Both the position numbers and the translations under genes were made by a program. The notes beneath the pieces were generated by a model. The model worked only from the letters and a program-made list of their open reading frames with translations. It did not search any database and was not told where the DNA came from. A stretch of 64,000 bases of DNA from Desulfoluna sp942491485 (GTDB lineage: Bacteria > Desulfobacterota > Desulfobacteria > Desulfobacterales > Desulfolunaceae), in assembly GCA_942491485.1 (NCBI GenBank), contig CALOAX010000005.1:62001-126000 (forward strand), read 5' to 3'. Of the stretch, positions 44,449-53,928 are shown piece by piece (position 1 is the stretch's first letter; each line of letters opens with the position of its first letter).

Positions 44449-46182
44449 TTATCCGAGCAGGAGGCTCCAGGTCAGGGCGATGATTCCGGAGAGGACCAGG
44501 TGGCTTTCGATGAGGAACTCGAGCTGAACGCCTGCCAGGACGAAGCGTTTCTGGTAGGCGAGGAGCAGGACGAACATCATCACCGGGTAGATCCAAAGGA
44601 TGAAGCCAAGGCCCGTGAAGATGCCGAAGGCGCTGGAGAGGGGAAGCATCACGGCCAGGGTCACGAGGAGGTTTTTCAGGAACCGGACTGTTTTTTTGTC
44701 CCCCAGGATAATCGGAAAGGTCTCCTGCCCCACGATGCGGTCGCCCTGCATGTCGAGGATGTCAAAGAAAACCGTTCTGGCAAAGACCATGCCTGCGGCC
44801 AGGGCAAAGGCGGGCAGGGTCGACAGGGCAAAACCCTGCGGGCTTGTCAGGGCTGGAAGAAAGGCCGTCACCGTTCCCCAGGCTGCGGTGATGAGGATGG
44901 TTTTCGAGCCGGGTATATCCCTTAAACAGCGGTACCTGCCGTCAAAAAAGCGTTTGGGGATGACAGGGGCGTTGTAGGAGAGTCCCGCCAGGCTCATGAC
45001 CAGGAGTACGAGAAAGGGGAAGAGCCCCTGGCTGTATGCGAGGAGCAGGCCGATGCCACCTCCGGTGAAGGCAAAGGCAGCCAGGGCCCATTTGTTTCGG
45101 TCATAAAAATCGGCCCGTTCCGGGTCGTTGTATCGGTCTGACGAGATGGCGGTGAGGTGGTTGAAGATGTGCATGGAGAGCACATAGAGCATGGCCACCG
45201 CCGACGGAATCAGCCAGTTGTGAATCCCCTGCAGTACCGAACAGGCATAGGCCAGGGATGCCGCCCCCATGGCGAGGTAGGCGTTGCTGCGCAAAAGGCC
45301 CATCTTGAGGCCGGACACCGGGATGCCGAAGAGGGTCTCCTCGCTTGCCGTGCTGCTTTCAATGGCTCTGTAGACCTTGTTGATGATCCAGTTTGGGGTG
45401 GATGCACCGGCGGTAATGGCCACCGAATCCAGGTTTTTGAGCTGGGAGAGGTCGAGCTCGTCGGTGTCTTCGATGTGGAAGGTGAGTTTGCCCGATTCCC
45501 GGGCCAGTTCGGCCAGGCGTTGGGTGTTTCCGCTGTTTTTACCGCCCACCACCACCACAGCGTCCACGGTTTGGGCAATGGAAAGAATATCCGCCTGCCT
45601 TTTTTCCGTGGAGTCGCAGATGGTATCAAAGGTGAGGTAGTGGGGGTGGGTCTTGGATGCCCACTGTTTCACCTCTTCGTAAAACTGCACGCTCTGGGTG
45701 GTCTGGGCCACGATAATGGCGTTATCAAACGCTGGAAGGGCTTTTGCTTCTTCCAGGGTTTCCACCACATGTCCCAGTCCGTATGCGTAGCCGTTGAGGC
45801 CGATCACCTCGGGGTGGTCCCGGTCGCCGATGATGATGGCGTGGTGCCCCTTTTTTGCATACCTGTGGATGATGCGCTGCACCTTGATTACCCGGGGGCA
45901 GGTGGAGTCGATGACGGAGAACCCGGATTCCTTGAGGGAGTCCTTGGCTTCTGGTGGGACGCCGTGGGCTCGGATCAGCACCGTTCCCTCCCCCTTCTCC
46001 GGGATATCGGAGATGACGGGGATGCCCTTCTCTTTTAAGAGGTTCAGGACCTGGGGGTTGTGGATCAGCGGGCCGTAGGTACAGATGGGACCTTTCTGGC
46101 CGTTGGAGGCGTCGAGGACCGTATCCACGGCCCTTCTGACGCCCATGCAAAAACCGGCGGTACGGGCAATGACTATTTTCAT
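44449..46182 (-). CDS. ispH: IspH (HMBPP reductase) fused to a UbiA-family prenyltransferase
   Basis: 577 residues. Residues 1-273 are a complete IspH, the [4Fe-4S] enzyme that makes IPP and DMAPP: cluster ligands Cys12 (GFCMGVRRAV), Cys95 (DSTCPRV) and Cys189 (DTICDSTEKRQ), His41 in LIHNPQV, His73 in RAHGVPP and TTQS near 161. Residues ~290-577 form a polytopic membrane domain of the UbiA type with NHLTAISSDRYNDPER and DILDMQGDRIVGQETFPIILG, the two Asp-rich prenyl-diphosphate motifs. IspH product and prenyl transfer would thus be tied in one chain. The ATG directly follows the parB stop (TAAATG), implying coupled translation. Confidence 0.93.
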   Translation of the reverse strand: MKIVIARTAGFCMGVRRAVDTVLDASNGQKGPICTYGPLIHNPQVLNLLKEKGIPVISDIPEKGEGTVLIRAHGVPPEAKDSLKESGFSVIDSTCPRVIKVQRIIHRYAKKGHHAIIIGDRDHPEVIGLNGYAYGLGHVVETLEEAKALPAFDNAIIVAQTTQSVQFYEEVKQWASKTHPHYLTFDTICDSTEKRQADILSIAQTVDAVVVVGGKNSGNTQRLAELARESGKLTFHIEDTDELDLSQLKNLDSVAITAGASTPNWIINKVYRAIESSTASEETLFGIPVSGLKMGLLRSNAYLAMGAASLAYACSVLQGIHNWLIPSAVAMLYVLSMHIFNHLTAISSDRYNDPERADFYDRNKWALAAFAFTGGGIGLLLAYSQGLFPFLVLLVMSLAGLSYNAPVIPKRFFDGRYRCLRDIPGSKTILITAAWGTVTAFLPALTSPQGFALSTLPAFALAAGMVFARTVFFDILDMQGDRIVGQETFPIILGDKKTVRFLKNLLVTLAVMLPLSSAFGIFTGLGFILWIYPVMMFVLLLAYQKRFVLAGVQLEFLIESHLVLSGIIALTWSLLLG

Positions 46183-47079
46183 TTATGCAGGTTCCAGGAG
46201 GGTGAGGAGGCGGTTGAAATCCTCATCCCCATAAAATTCGATTTCAAGCTTGCCCTTTTTTCCCCGTTTGTTGATCTGGACCTTGGAGCCGAAACGGTGA
46301 GTCAGGCGTTCGGCAATGGTGTCGAGCTGGAGCTGGTAAGCGCTTGGGGCCTGGGGCTCTTTTTCGGGGGTGGTGCTCTCGGACTTGAGGCGGCGAACCA
46401 GGTCTTCCGTCTGCCTTACGGACAATCCTTTTTCCAGAACGGTGCGAAAGGCCTCTTTCTGGGTGAGGGGGTTGTCTGTTCCTAAGAGGGCTCGGGAGTG
46501 GCCCATGCTGAGACGGCCGTCCTGAATACACGCCTTGATCTCCGGCGGAAGCTGCCTCAGGCGCAGGAAGTTGGCCACGGCAGGGCGGCTCTTGCCCACT
46601 TTGGCTGCCATCTCCTCCTGGGTGAGGTCGAAGAGCTCCATGAGGCGGTGATAGGCGTCGGCCTCTTCAATGGGGTTCAGGTTTTCGCGCTGGATGTTCT
46701 CCACGATGGCCAGCTCAAGAAGTTTGGCATCGGAGATCTCGCGGATCACCACGGGAACCGACTCAAGGCCCGCCAGTTTTGCGGCCCGGAGTCGCCTCTC
46801 GCCAGCCACCAGCTCAAAGGCACCGGATTCTGCGGGGCGTACCATCAGCGGCTGGATGATGCCCTGCTCCTGAATGGAGGCGGACAGTTCCGACAGTTCG
46901 GTGTCGGAGAACGTGTGCCTGGGCTGATAGCGGTTGGGGGTGATGCGATGGATCTCGCATCTAAAAAATTCCGGGGACGATCCAGTGGGGTCGTCAAGTT
47001 GAAGGCTGCTTTCGGGAATCAGAGCGGAAAGACCCCGTCCCAGGCCCTTCTTTTTTCGTGATTTGGCGGTTGTGGTCAT
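46183..47079 (-). CDS. parB: Chromosome partitioning protein ParB
   Basis: 298 residues. The N-terminal RKKKGLGRGLSALI motif (ParA contact), then the CTPase/ParB-N box with ITPNRYQPRHTF, SIQEQGIIQPLMVRP and VAGERRLRAAKLAGL, a helix-turn-helix (TQEEMAAKVGKSRPAVANFLRLRQLP), GHSRALLG, and a C-terminal dimerisation domain (KVQINKRGKKGKLEIEFYGDEDFNRLLTLL). Loads as a CTP-dependent clamp at parS and recruits SMC. No obvious parS is present in the window. The parA gene lies upstream on the same strand but with an unusual 313-bp gap, and ispH-ubiA follows without spacing. Confidence 0.96.
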   Translation of the reverse strand: MTTTAKSRKKKGLGRGLSALIPESSLQLDDPTGSSPEFFRCEIHRITPNRYQPRHTFSDTELSELSASIQEQGIIQPLMVRPAESGAFELVAGERRLRAAKLAGLESVPVVIREISDAKLLELAIVENIQRENLNPIEEADAYHRLMELFDLTQEEMAAKVGKSRPAVANFLRLRQLPPEIKACIQDGRLSMGHSRALLGTDNPLTQKEAFRTVLEKGLSVRQTEDLVRRLKSESTTPEKEPQAPSAYQLQLDTIAERLTHRFGSKVQINKRGKKGKLEIEFYGDEDFNRLLTLLEPA

Positions 47080-47392
47080 GGTTTTTAGTCACCATCTTTT
47101 AGGTGAAGGTTATCGGTCCGGCAGCGGTGTGCTGTGGATGACCTTATGAAGGCCCCGTGAAAAAAAGGCGGGGCAAGGTCCGGGAAAGGGCCTTGCCGTA
47201 TTCGGGGCGCCATGTGTCTGAGTGGAGGACGGGTGTATGCCGTCCGGGTGTCCCGGCAATGTGGCCAATGGGCCGGCCGGGGCTGGAAGGGCGCTGTGTG
47301 GTGGCCGTTAAGAGCACCTTGCTTAACATGGCAGCATCGGTGTCGCAGCCAGCCAGGGGCAACGTGCGAGTGCGTTGGCCTTTACAGCGTCA
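47080..47392. other. Intergenic region between parA and parB
   Basis: GC-rich, no composite repeat. Two hairpins occur at 47151-47205: GGCCCCG...CGGGGC and GCAAGG...CCTTGC. No open frame with gene character. It may hold a processing site or a terminator that uncouples parA from parB. Confidence 0.5.
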
Positions 47393-48151
47393 TCATCGTT
47401 CGACCACCTCGTGGGCCAGAGCCAGGTAGCTCTTGGCACCCACGGAAGATGGGTCGTACATGAAGATGGGTTCACCGTAGCTCGGGGCTTCTGAAAGCCG
47501 GACACTCCTGGGAATGCGGGTGGTGAAGACCAGATCGTTGAAATGTTTTTCCGCCTCTTCCGCCACCTGAAAAGAGAGGTTGGTTCGGCGGTCGAACATG
47601 GTGAGTAGAATCCCGCTGATTCGGAGAGGGGGATTCAGGCTGGCTTTGATACGCTTCACCGTGTCAATGAGCTGAGTGAGCCCTTCCAAGGCGTAAAATT
47701 CGCTCTGCAGGGGAACCAGAATGGAGTCGGCAGATGCCATGGCGTTCAGGGTGAGGAGGCTTAAGGAGGGGGGGCAGTCGATGACGATGTAATCGTAATC
47801 GTCCTTGATCTCCTCCAGGAGCTCGCGCATCACCAGTTCGCGTCCTTCGTGGGCCATCATCTCCACTTCAAAACCGATCAGCTCCACCCGTGCGGGAATG
47901 GCTGAAAGACCCTTCACTGCCGTGGTGTGGATCAAATCCTTTGCGTCTACGTCACCAATAAGGCCGTGGTAGAGGTTCTGTTTGAGGGTTGTTTTATCGA
48001 TCCCGATGCCGGTGGTCGCATTGGCCTGGGGGTCGCAGTCCACGAGCAGCGTGCTTTTCCCGATTTGGGCCAACGCCGCTGCCAGGTTGATTGACGTGGT
48101 GGTTTTGCCCACTCCACCTTTCTGGTTTGCTATGCAGATAATCTGTGCCAT
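47393..48151 (-). CDS. parA: Chromosome partitioning ATPase ParA/Soj
   Basis: 252 residues. Deviant Walker A KGGVGKTTTS (11-20), DCDPQANATTG, Walker B-like DYIVIDCPPSLSLLTLNAM and the typical end PSYGEPIFMYDPSSVGAKSYLALAHEVV. It binds DNA non-specifically as an ATP dimer and is stimulated by ParB. I chose the ATG at 48151 that begins the first beta-strand MAQIICIANQ; longer versions from alternative starts at 48169 or 48187 have no better ribosome-binding site. Upstream (48152-48493) is a short promoter region shared divergently with the M48 protease gene; no repeat there. Confidence 0.95.
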   Translation of the reverse strand: MAQIICIANQKGGVGKTTTSINLAAALAQIGKSTLLVDCDPQANATTGIGIDKTTLKQNLYHGLIGDVDAKDLIHTTAVKGLSAIPARVELIGFEVEMMAHEGRELVMRELLEEIKDDYDYIVIDCPPSLSLLTLNAMASADSILVPLQSEFYALEGLTQLIDTVKRIKASLNPPLRISGILLTMFDRRTNLSFQVAEEAEKHFNDLVFTTRIPRSVRLSEAPSYGEPIFMYDPSSVGAKSYLALAHEVVER

Positions 48152-48493
48152 GGTCGAGTAGATTAGCATAAAAATGGGGTTTTGCAAAGAAAATGAGTAA
48201 AAAACGCCATGGTAAAAATTTGCTGTATATTGGGTGGGTTAAGTACTTTGGGGGCGGGCGGGCGCGACACGCGGTTTCGCAGGAATGATGCGTGGTCGTT
48301 GGTTGTGGGCTTCAGAATGGTGTGATAGAATAATGTGTTGGGACATATGTCATGGATATGTTGACACATGTGCGCCGCATCACAGACAGTGAGTGTGGTG
48401 TTGGTTATTTGTTTTACGAGGGCATCCGTCACGGAGTCCTGATTCGGCTCCGATCCCCTTGCCGGGGTGGAATGACTGTAATGTGAGGTTTGC

Positions 48494-49993
48494 ATGATAA
48501 AAAGAGGACGACTGCTCACACGGGCTGTCTGTGTGGCGATGTTGCTGGTCTTTCTCAGCGGGCAGGTGGCCTCGGCCATCACCGTCCGTGAAGAGAACGA
48601 AGTGGCCGGAGAGTTCATTCGGATGATCAGGGCCCATTACCCGATCATCGATGATCCCGTGGTAAACGATTACATCACCGGGCTCGGTGAGCGCATCCTG
48701 GCGGCGTTTCCGGAGCAACCTTTTCGCTATCATTTTTATGTGGTGCAGAGTGATGTCTACAACGCCTTTGCAGGACCCGGCGGGCATGTGTTCATGCACA
48801 GCGGTCTTTTGACGGACCTGCCCAATGAAGAAGCCCTGGCCGGCATCATGGCCCATGAAATTTCCCATGTCCACAGCCGTCATATCTCCGACCGGATTGA
48901 CCGCTCCAAAAAAATCGGTATCGGCACCCTGGCCGGTGTGGCGGCCGGCATTCTCGTGGGGGTGTCGGGCAATGCCGCAGCAGGCGGTGCCCTCACCGTC
49001 GGTTCCCTTGCCGGATCCCAGACAGCGGCCCTCTCGTACAGCCGGGACGATGAAATGCAGGCCGATCAGGTGGGCATGACCTACATGATGGAGGCCGGCT
49101 ACGGTGGCGAGGAGATGCTGACGAGCCTGAAAACCCTTCGGTCGAAGCAGTGGTTTGGTCCGGCTGAAATCCCCACCTACCTTACCACCCACCCTGCCCT
49201 GGAAGAGCGAATCGTTTATATCAGCAATTGGATCGAGGCGAACAAAGAGGCGATCGATGCGCGCAGGAAAGAGATCGATCAATCGGCGTTTCTGAAGGTC
49301 AAGGCTCGCCTGACGGCTCTGTATACCCCTGTTGACATTGCCCTGGACCGGCTTAACCTTGCCAAGGAGAGGGGCGAGTCCACCCTTTACACCGAGTATG
49401 GCCTGGCACTTCTCATGGACCGCATGGGCAAATATGACAAGGCAGCCGCCCACATGCGCACGATCCTTGAGAAACGGGCCTTTGACGAAGACGCGTTAAA
49501 AGGCCTGGGCAGCATCTATTTTCATGATGGGAAATACAAAGAGGCCCGTCAGCTGCTCGAAGGGGCCTTGAGCATGGACCCCGATGATTTTGAAAGCAAC
49601 CTCTGGATGGGGCGCCTTCTTATCGAAGAGGGGTACTACCATGAGGCGGTGAGCCGCCTGAGCCCCCTTGCAAGGGACTACGGCCCCGGAGCCCGTGCCC
49701 ACTACGATCTGGGCAACGCCTTTTCCAAAATCGGCAAGACCTACGACTCCTCCTACCACCTTGGGCTCTACTATCGGGGTGTTGGGGACCTGCGTAATTC
49801 TGTGTTTCAGCTGAAGCGGGCCAAAGAGATGGCGCCGAACGATGCCTCCCGAAAAGAGGTGGCAAAGGTTCTTGATGAAATTATGGGCAAGAATCGCAAG
49901 AAAAAGAAGAAGGCTGAGGAGCCGGCACCGGAGGAGACGCCATCGGGTGATACGCCATCGGAGGATCCGACGCCGGAAGAGGGGAAGGGGTAA
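48494..49993 (+). CDS. M48-family periplasmic metalloprotease with TPR repeats (BepA-like)
   Basis: 499 residues. Signal peptide (AVCVAMLLVFLSGQVASA), then a zinc protease domain with HEISHVHSRH (His121, Glu122, His125) and the third ligand Glu187 in DDEMQADQVG. From about residue 275 follow at least four TPR-like helical hairpins (YGLALLMDRMGKYDKAAAHM, LGSIYFHDGKYKEARQLLEG, LWMGRLLIEEGYYHEAVSRL, YDLGNAFSKIGKTYDSSYHL) and a Lys- then Glu/Pro/Thr-rich tail. Same architecture as BepA/YfgC, which assists or removes outer-membrane proteins at the BAM machine. GAGG precedes the ATG. Divergent from parA. Confidence 0.92.
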   Translation: MIKRGRLLTRAVCVAMLLVFLSGQVASAITVREENEVAGEFIRMIRAHYPIIDDPVVNDYITGLGERILAAFPEQPFRYHFYVVQSDVYNAFAGPGGHVFMHSGLLTDLPNEEALAGIMAHEISHVHSRHISDRIDRSKKIGIGTLAGVAAGILVGVSGNAAAGGALTVGSLAGSQTAALSYSRDDEMQADQVGMTYMMEAGYGGEEMLTSLKTLRSKQWFGPAEIPTYLTTHPALEERIVYISNWIEANKEAIDARRKEIDQSAFLKVKARLTALYTPVDIALDRLNLAKERGESTLYTEYGLALLMDRMGKYDKAAAHMRTILEKRAFDEDALKGLGSIYFHDGKYKEARQLLEGALSMDPDDFESNLWMGRLLIEEGYYHEAVSRLSPLARDYGPGARAHYDLGNAFSKIGKTYDSSYHLGLYYRGVGDLRNSVFQLKRAKEMAPNDASRKEVAKVLDEIMGKNRKKKKKAEEPAPEETPSGDTPSEDPTPEEGKG

Positions 49994-50049
49994 GGCAGGT
50001 GATAGGTGGCAGGCCATAGGTGATAGAAAAAATCTTCAGTTCAAATGAG

Positions 50050-50185
50050 GCCTCCGGTGGTTCCGCAGAGGGCCAACTTTTGAAACATCAGATAAATCGG
50101 TTTTCAGGCGTGGCCCCGATACATTCGTGTTTGAAGGCAGATGTGTGTTGACCCGAGGAACGAGGCACACCTTGCCGCCGGAGGC
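50050..50185. repeat. Composite module B+A repeat, degraded
   Basis: GCCTCCGGTGGTTCCGCAGA, CAACTTTTGAAACATCAGATAAAT, GGCAGATGTG, TTGACCCGAGGAACGAGG, then GCACACCTTGCCGCCGGAGGC; the second arm is deleted. Confidence 0.8.
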
Positions 50186-50204
50186 AGGCTTTGGCGAGTC
50201 CAAT

Positions 50205-50243
50205 AAAAAAGGGCCGCTTTCCCGTTTGGGGAAGCGGCCCTTT
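50205..50243. terminator. Bidirectional terminator between M48 protease and EF-G genes
   Basis: AAGGGCCGCTTTCCC-GTTT-GGGGAAGCGGCCCTT with A6 before and TTT after, located between two convergent genes. Confidence 0.88.
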
Positions 50244-50266
50244 GTCGTTTCTTGAATTCACGTATC

Positions 50267-50326
50267 ACGGGCGTAGCCCGTCAGCGAATGTGATTGACCT
50301 GGGGAACGAAGGTCAGGAGCATTCGC
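50267..50326. repeat. Composite repeat, reverse, distal part
   Basis: ACGGGC-GTA-GCCCGT, GCGAATGTGATTGACCT / AGGTCAGGAGCATTCGC around GGGGAACGA. It ends 7 bp past the 3' end of the EF-G gene. Confidence 0.85.
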
Positions 50327-50333
50327 GCCCCTT

Positions 50334-52373
50334 CTATTTGTCCACAGCGCGGTCGAAGTGGGAGAACTTCATGGTGAAGTTGCCACGGCCCTGGGTGGAG
50401 GAGCGAAGGGCGGTGGAGTAGCCGAACATCTTTGACAGGGCGACGGCTGCGTTGATCTCCTGGATGCCCGCGTTGGGGTTGATGGCTTCGATCTTGCCGC
50501 CACGTGAGTTCAGGTCACCGATGACCTCGCCCATGAAGTCGTCGGGCACAAACACCTCAACGGCCATCACCGGCTCCAGGAGGAAGGGAGTGCCCTTGGA
50601 GAGGGCTTCCCGCATGGCCATGGAAGCGCTGACGGAGAAAGCCAGCTCGGTGCCATGTCCTTCCCGGGTGTCGACTCCTGTCACCGTGGCTTCCACATCC
50701 ACCACGGGGTATCCCAGGAGTGTGCCGCTGTCCAGGGCGTCCATGACGCCTTTCTCGATGGCGGCGAGGAACTGGGGAGGCAGGGCCTCTTCGTCCAGGG
50801 TGTTCACAAAACGGTTGCCTTCGCCCAGGCCAAGGGGCTTGAGGGTGAGGGATACCTGGCCGAAGTGGCTCTGGCCAGCCATTTCACGGTCGAAGGTGGC
50901 CGTGGCGCTGGATTCAGAGGCAATGCTTTCCCGGTAAACAACCTGGGGTTTGCCCACATTGACGTCGGTGCTGAATTCACGCTGCATGCGGCTGATGATG
51001 ATCTCCAGGTGAAGTTCGCCCATGCCGGAGAGGATGGTCTGGCCTGTGTCCTCGTCAATTCTGACCTTAAGGGTCGGGTCTTCGGTGGTGAATTTGGCCA
51101 GGACTGTTTCGAGCTTGTCCTGATCTGCGTGGGTTTTGGGCTCCACGGCGATGGAGATAACCGGCTCGTAGGTGTCGATACGTTCCAGGATTACCTGGTT
51201 GTCGGCGTTGCAGAGGGTGTCGCCTGTGGAGGTGTCCTTGAGGCCCACGATGCCCACGATGCTGCCGGGCCCCGCTTCGTCGACGCGCTCTTTGCGGTTG
51301 GCGTGCATCTGGAGGATTCGCGAGAGCTTCTCTTTCTTTTTTAAAAGAGGGTTGTACACCTCACTGCCGGCGATGAGTTTTCCGCTGTAGATACGGGCAA
51401 AAGAGAGCTTTCTGCCTTCGATCATGGAGACCTTGAAGACCAGGGCCGAAAGCGGTTCTTTGGCCCTCTGCTCAAAGGTGATGGATTCCCCTGTCTTGGG
51501 AACGATGCCGTGGGCAGAAGGGATGTCCACGGGGCTGGGGAGGTAGTCGCAGATGGCGTCCAGGAGGGGCTGAATCCCCTTGTTCCTCAGTGCCGTACCG
51601 CAAAGCACGGGGACAATGGCAAGGTCGATGGTCCCTTTTCGCAGGGCGGCTGTGATCTGATCATTGGTGACGGGCTCCTCGGCAAGGTAAGCCTCCATGA
51701 TCTCCTCGTCCACATCGGAGAGGGCCTCGATCATTTCGTCGCGGGCGGCTTCCGCATCATCCACCATGTCGGCGGGGATGGGGCTGATTTCAAATTCCGC
51801 GCCCAGGGCGTCGTCGGTCCAGGTGATCATCTCCATTTTGATGAGGTCGATGACTCCCTTGAAGGCCTCTTCGGCCCCTACGGGGAGTTGAATCACCACG
51901 GGGTTGGCGCCGAGTTTCTCTTTGATGGCCCCAACCGCAGTGAAAAAATCGGCGCCGATACGGTCCAGCTTGTTGATGAACGCGATGCGGGGCACCTTGT
52001 ATTTGTCGGCCTGGCGCCATACAGTCTCAGACTGGGGCTGCACGCCGCCCACGGCGCAGAACACGCCGATGGCTCCGTCAAGCACGCGCAGGGATCGCTC
52101 CACCTCGATGGTGAAGTCCACGTGGCCCGGGGTGTCGATGATTTGAATCTGCTTATTCTTCCACTGGCAGGTGGTGACCGCAGAGGTGATGGTGATGCCG
52201 CGCTCCTGCTCATCGGTCATCCAGTCCATGGTCGCTTCACCGTCGTGAACCTCACCGATTTTATGAGAGCGTCCGGTATAATAAAGGATGCGCTCGGTGA
52301 CGGTGGTTTTGCCCGCATCGATGTGGGCCATGATGCCGATGTTTCGTATCTGTTCGATCTTTGTCTTTTTCAT
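50334..52373 (-). CDS. fusA: Elongation factor G (orphan, EF-G2-like)
   Basis: 679 residues with all EF-G domains: G1 AHIDAGKTT, switch II DTPGHVDFT, NKLDR, then domain II (GSIVGIVGLKDTSTGDTL), domain III/IV (MGELHLEIIISRMQREF) and domain V (VFVPDDFMGEVIGDLNSRGG). It catalyses translocation or ribosome recycling with GTP. It is not beside rpsL, rpsG or tuf, and the wording GKTTVTERILYYTG with FCAVGGVQPQSETVWRQADKY is like the second EF-G copy of Desulfuromonas/Geobacter relatives, so a standard EF-G probably exists elsewhere. I chose MKKTKIEQIRNIGIM at 52373 over a longer frame; a plain ribosome-binding site is not visible. Confidence 0.92.
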   Translation of the reverse strand: MKKTKIEQIRNIGIMAHIDAGKTTVTERILYYTGRSHKIGEVHDGEATMDWMTDEQERGITITSAVTTCQWKNKQIQIIDTPGHVDFTIEVERSLRVLDGAIGVFCAVGGVQPQSETVWRQADKYKVPRIAFINKLDRIGADFFTAVGAIKEKLGANPVVIQLPVGAEEAFKGVIDLIKMEMITWTDDALGAEFEISPIPADMVDDAEAARDEMIEALSDVDEEIMEAYLAEEPVTNDQITAALRKGTIDLAIVPVLCGTALRNKGIQPLLDAICDYLPSPVDIPSAHGIVPKTGESITFEQRAKEPLSALVFKVSMIEGRKLSFARIYSGKLIAGSEVYNPLLKKKEKLSRILQMHANRKERVDEAGPGSIVGIVGLKDTSTGDTLCNADNQVILERIDTYEPVISIAVEPKTHADQDKLETVLAKFTTEDPTLKVRIDEDTGQTILSGMGELHLEIIISRMQREFSTDVNVGKPQVVYRESIASESSATATFDREMAGQSHFGQVSLTLKPLGLGEGNRFVNTLDEEALPPQFLAAIEKGVMDALDSGTLLGYPVVDVEATVTGVDTREGHGTELAFSVSASMAMREALSKGTPFLLEPVMAVEVFVPDDFMGEVIGDLNSRGGKIEAINPNAGIQEINAAVALSKMFGYSTALRSSTQGRGNFTMKFSHFDRAVDK

Positions 52374-52625
52374 GTCTGCGTGTTTTTCCTGGTGGCCTTG
52401 TAAAAAGTCAAACAAGCGGTGTTGGCATATACCATCGATGCGCTCGATCGCTGCCGTCTTTGGCAGGGATCTTTGCAGGGTGCTTATGGGCGTCGACTTT
52501 ATTACGATCTATTTTTGTGAACGGGCAACAGGCCCGAAAATCTGTCTGCGTTTGCTTTATGATACCACAGCATGCCCGCTGTATGGGGGCCCGCTGTAAC
52601 TTTCTTCGTATGGTGCCGTGCTCTC

Positions 52626-53201
52626 TTATCTCACCAGCAGCATATCGGGTGTGAGGGGCTCGGAGATGTCGATGTGACCGGAAAGGGTCTCTGCCCGGTT
52701 CCCCTCAATGAGAATACGGACGGCATCGACTTCCGGAATGTTGACGGCCAGAGAGTTGACCACCGAGTAGACGGTGAGCAGCTCGGCTGCCGCGCCCTTG
52801 GGCTCTCCTCGAATCTCCCTTGAAAAATCGACCACCGCTGTCTTGGGGGGGGTGATGTACACCGCCCGAAGACGGGTGGCCGCCGGAACCGTTCGGGTGC
52901 TGCCCCTTTCCGGCCCCTCGATAAGGGCGGCAATGATCTTCTGGCTCAGTTGCCAGGGGTCCTTTGCCGTGGAGACGGTGCGTTCCTCGGATGTGAGGAA
53001 CCGGCCTTCCCGCTCTGAAAAGTAGAGAAAGAAACTCTCTTCTTCAATGCGATTGGAAGAGTGCGCCGCCTGGGGCGTGTCGGGCGTCTCCGACGTTGCT
53101 GTTTTAGGGCCCGTAAAGAGGGAAAAGAGGACCACGACCAGCAGCGTGGCTGCTGCCGCCGCAATAAAAACTCCGGTTTGTCCTTTGCCGTTTTCCGTCA
53201 T
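52626..53201 (-). CDS. GerMN-domain membrane-anchored protein
   Basis: 191 residues. A single TM helix near the N-terminus (GVFIAAAAATLLVVVLFSLF), a short linker and a ~120-residue domain matching GerMN (SFFLYFSEREGRFLTSEERTV, QLSQKIIAALIEGPERGSTRTVP, VAVVDFS-like TAVVDFSREIRG, LLTVYSVVNSLAVNIPEVDAVRILIEG). In spore formers this domain occurs in GerM; in Gram-negatives its role is unknown, with an extracytoplasmic binding function presumed. Follows EF-G on the same strand in the reverse order (upstream of it) with a 252-bp gap. The ribosome-binding site is weak. Confidence 0.85.
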   Translation of the reverse strand: MTENGKGQTGVFIAAAAATLLVVVLFSLFTGPKTATSETPDTPQAAHSSNRIEEESFFLYFSEREGRFLTSEERTVSTAKDPWQLSQKIIAALIEGPERGSTRTVPAATRLRAVYITPPKTAVVDFSREIRGEPKGAAAELLTVYSVVNSLAVNIPEVDAVRILIEGNRAETLSGHIDISEPLTPDMLLVR

Positions 53202-53672
53202 GATGGAGATGGGTTCCCTTTGCCTGGCATGTGGCGGTGCCCGTGCGAGTCGAGTCTGCGTCCGGCAGGTGGCTACGCCACGTGTCGGGATGATACGGAA
53301 CCATCACCATGAACCTGATGCATTACAGGCTGTTGACTGGCACTGGGCCCGGTTTTGAGGATGGAAGGCCGTTATGAGACAGCAAAATTTAGGCTATAAT
53401 GCAAAAGTTGTCAAGAAAGAGGGACGGATTGCCTCGGTATTCAAACATTTTAGGCATCAGTCCAGACTCATCACAATCCCCTGAACGGCGTTGGTTGTGA
53501 TGTTTTCCCGCGCCGGGATGAACCATGCGTTTCCGCTTGGGGGGCCCTTTGTGCTTGGTATGGGGGCTTCAGTGAAACAGGGGGGCGGCAGTCCTTTATT
53601 GCCGGAGGCGTCTGTATTAAAGGCCACTCCTAATATGGATGCCCCTTAGAACGTGTGAAAATAGTGGCGTCA

Positions 53673-53796
53673 ACCCGTAGCCCGCAGCGAACGCCATTGC
53701 GATTTCCCCCGAGGAACGAGGGGCGGAATCGAAATGGCAACAAGCTTTCGAGGTGTTTTAGCCTAGTGTGGCTTTGCCACCCTCGCCGCCGGAGGC
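53673..53796. repeat. Composite repeat, reverse, long-hairpin variant
   Basis: GTAGCCCGCAGCG, CCATTGCGATTTCCCCC / GGAATCGAAATGG around GAGGAACGAGG, CGAGGTG...GTGGCTTTGCCAC...CCTCG, GCCGCCGGAGGC. The rest of 53202-53928 contains no gene I can support. Confidence 0.88.
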
Positions 53797-53928
53797 TGCT
53801 TTGTATATCTGCCCTGGCACAGGCAGTATGTTCCCTTTTTTGCGAGTCGTCGTTGTTATTTTCCGGTAAACGGGATATATGCCATCATGATGGCGCGTTA
53901 TGTCTGAAATTTGGGATTGGGTAGGGGC

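Noticed and set aside
46183..48493. parS site near parAB
   Set aside because: I looked for TGTTTCACGTGAAACA or close variants in the par region and saw none.
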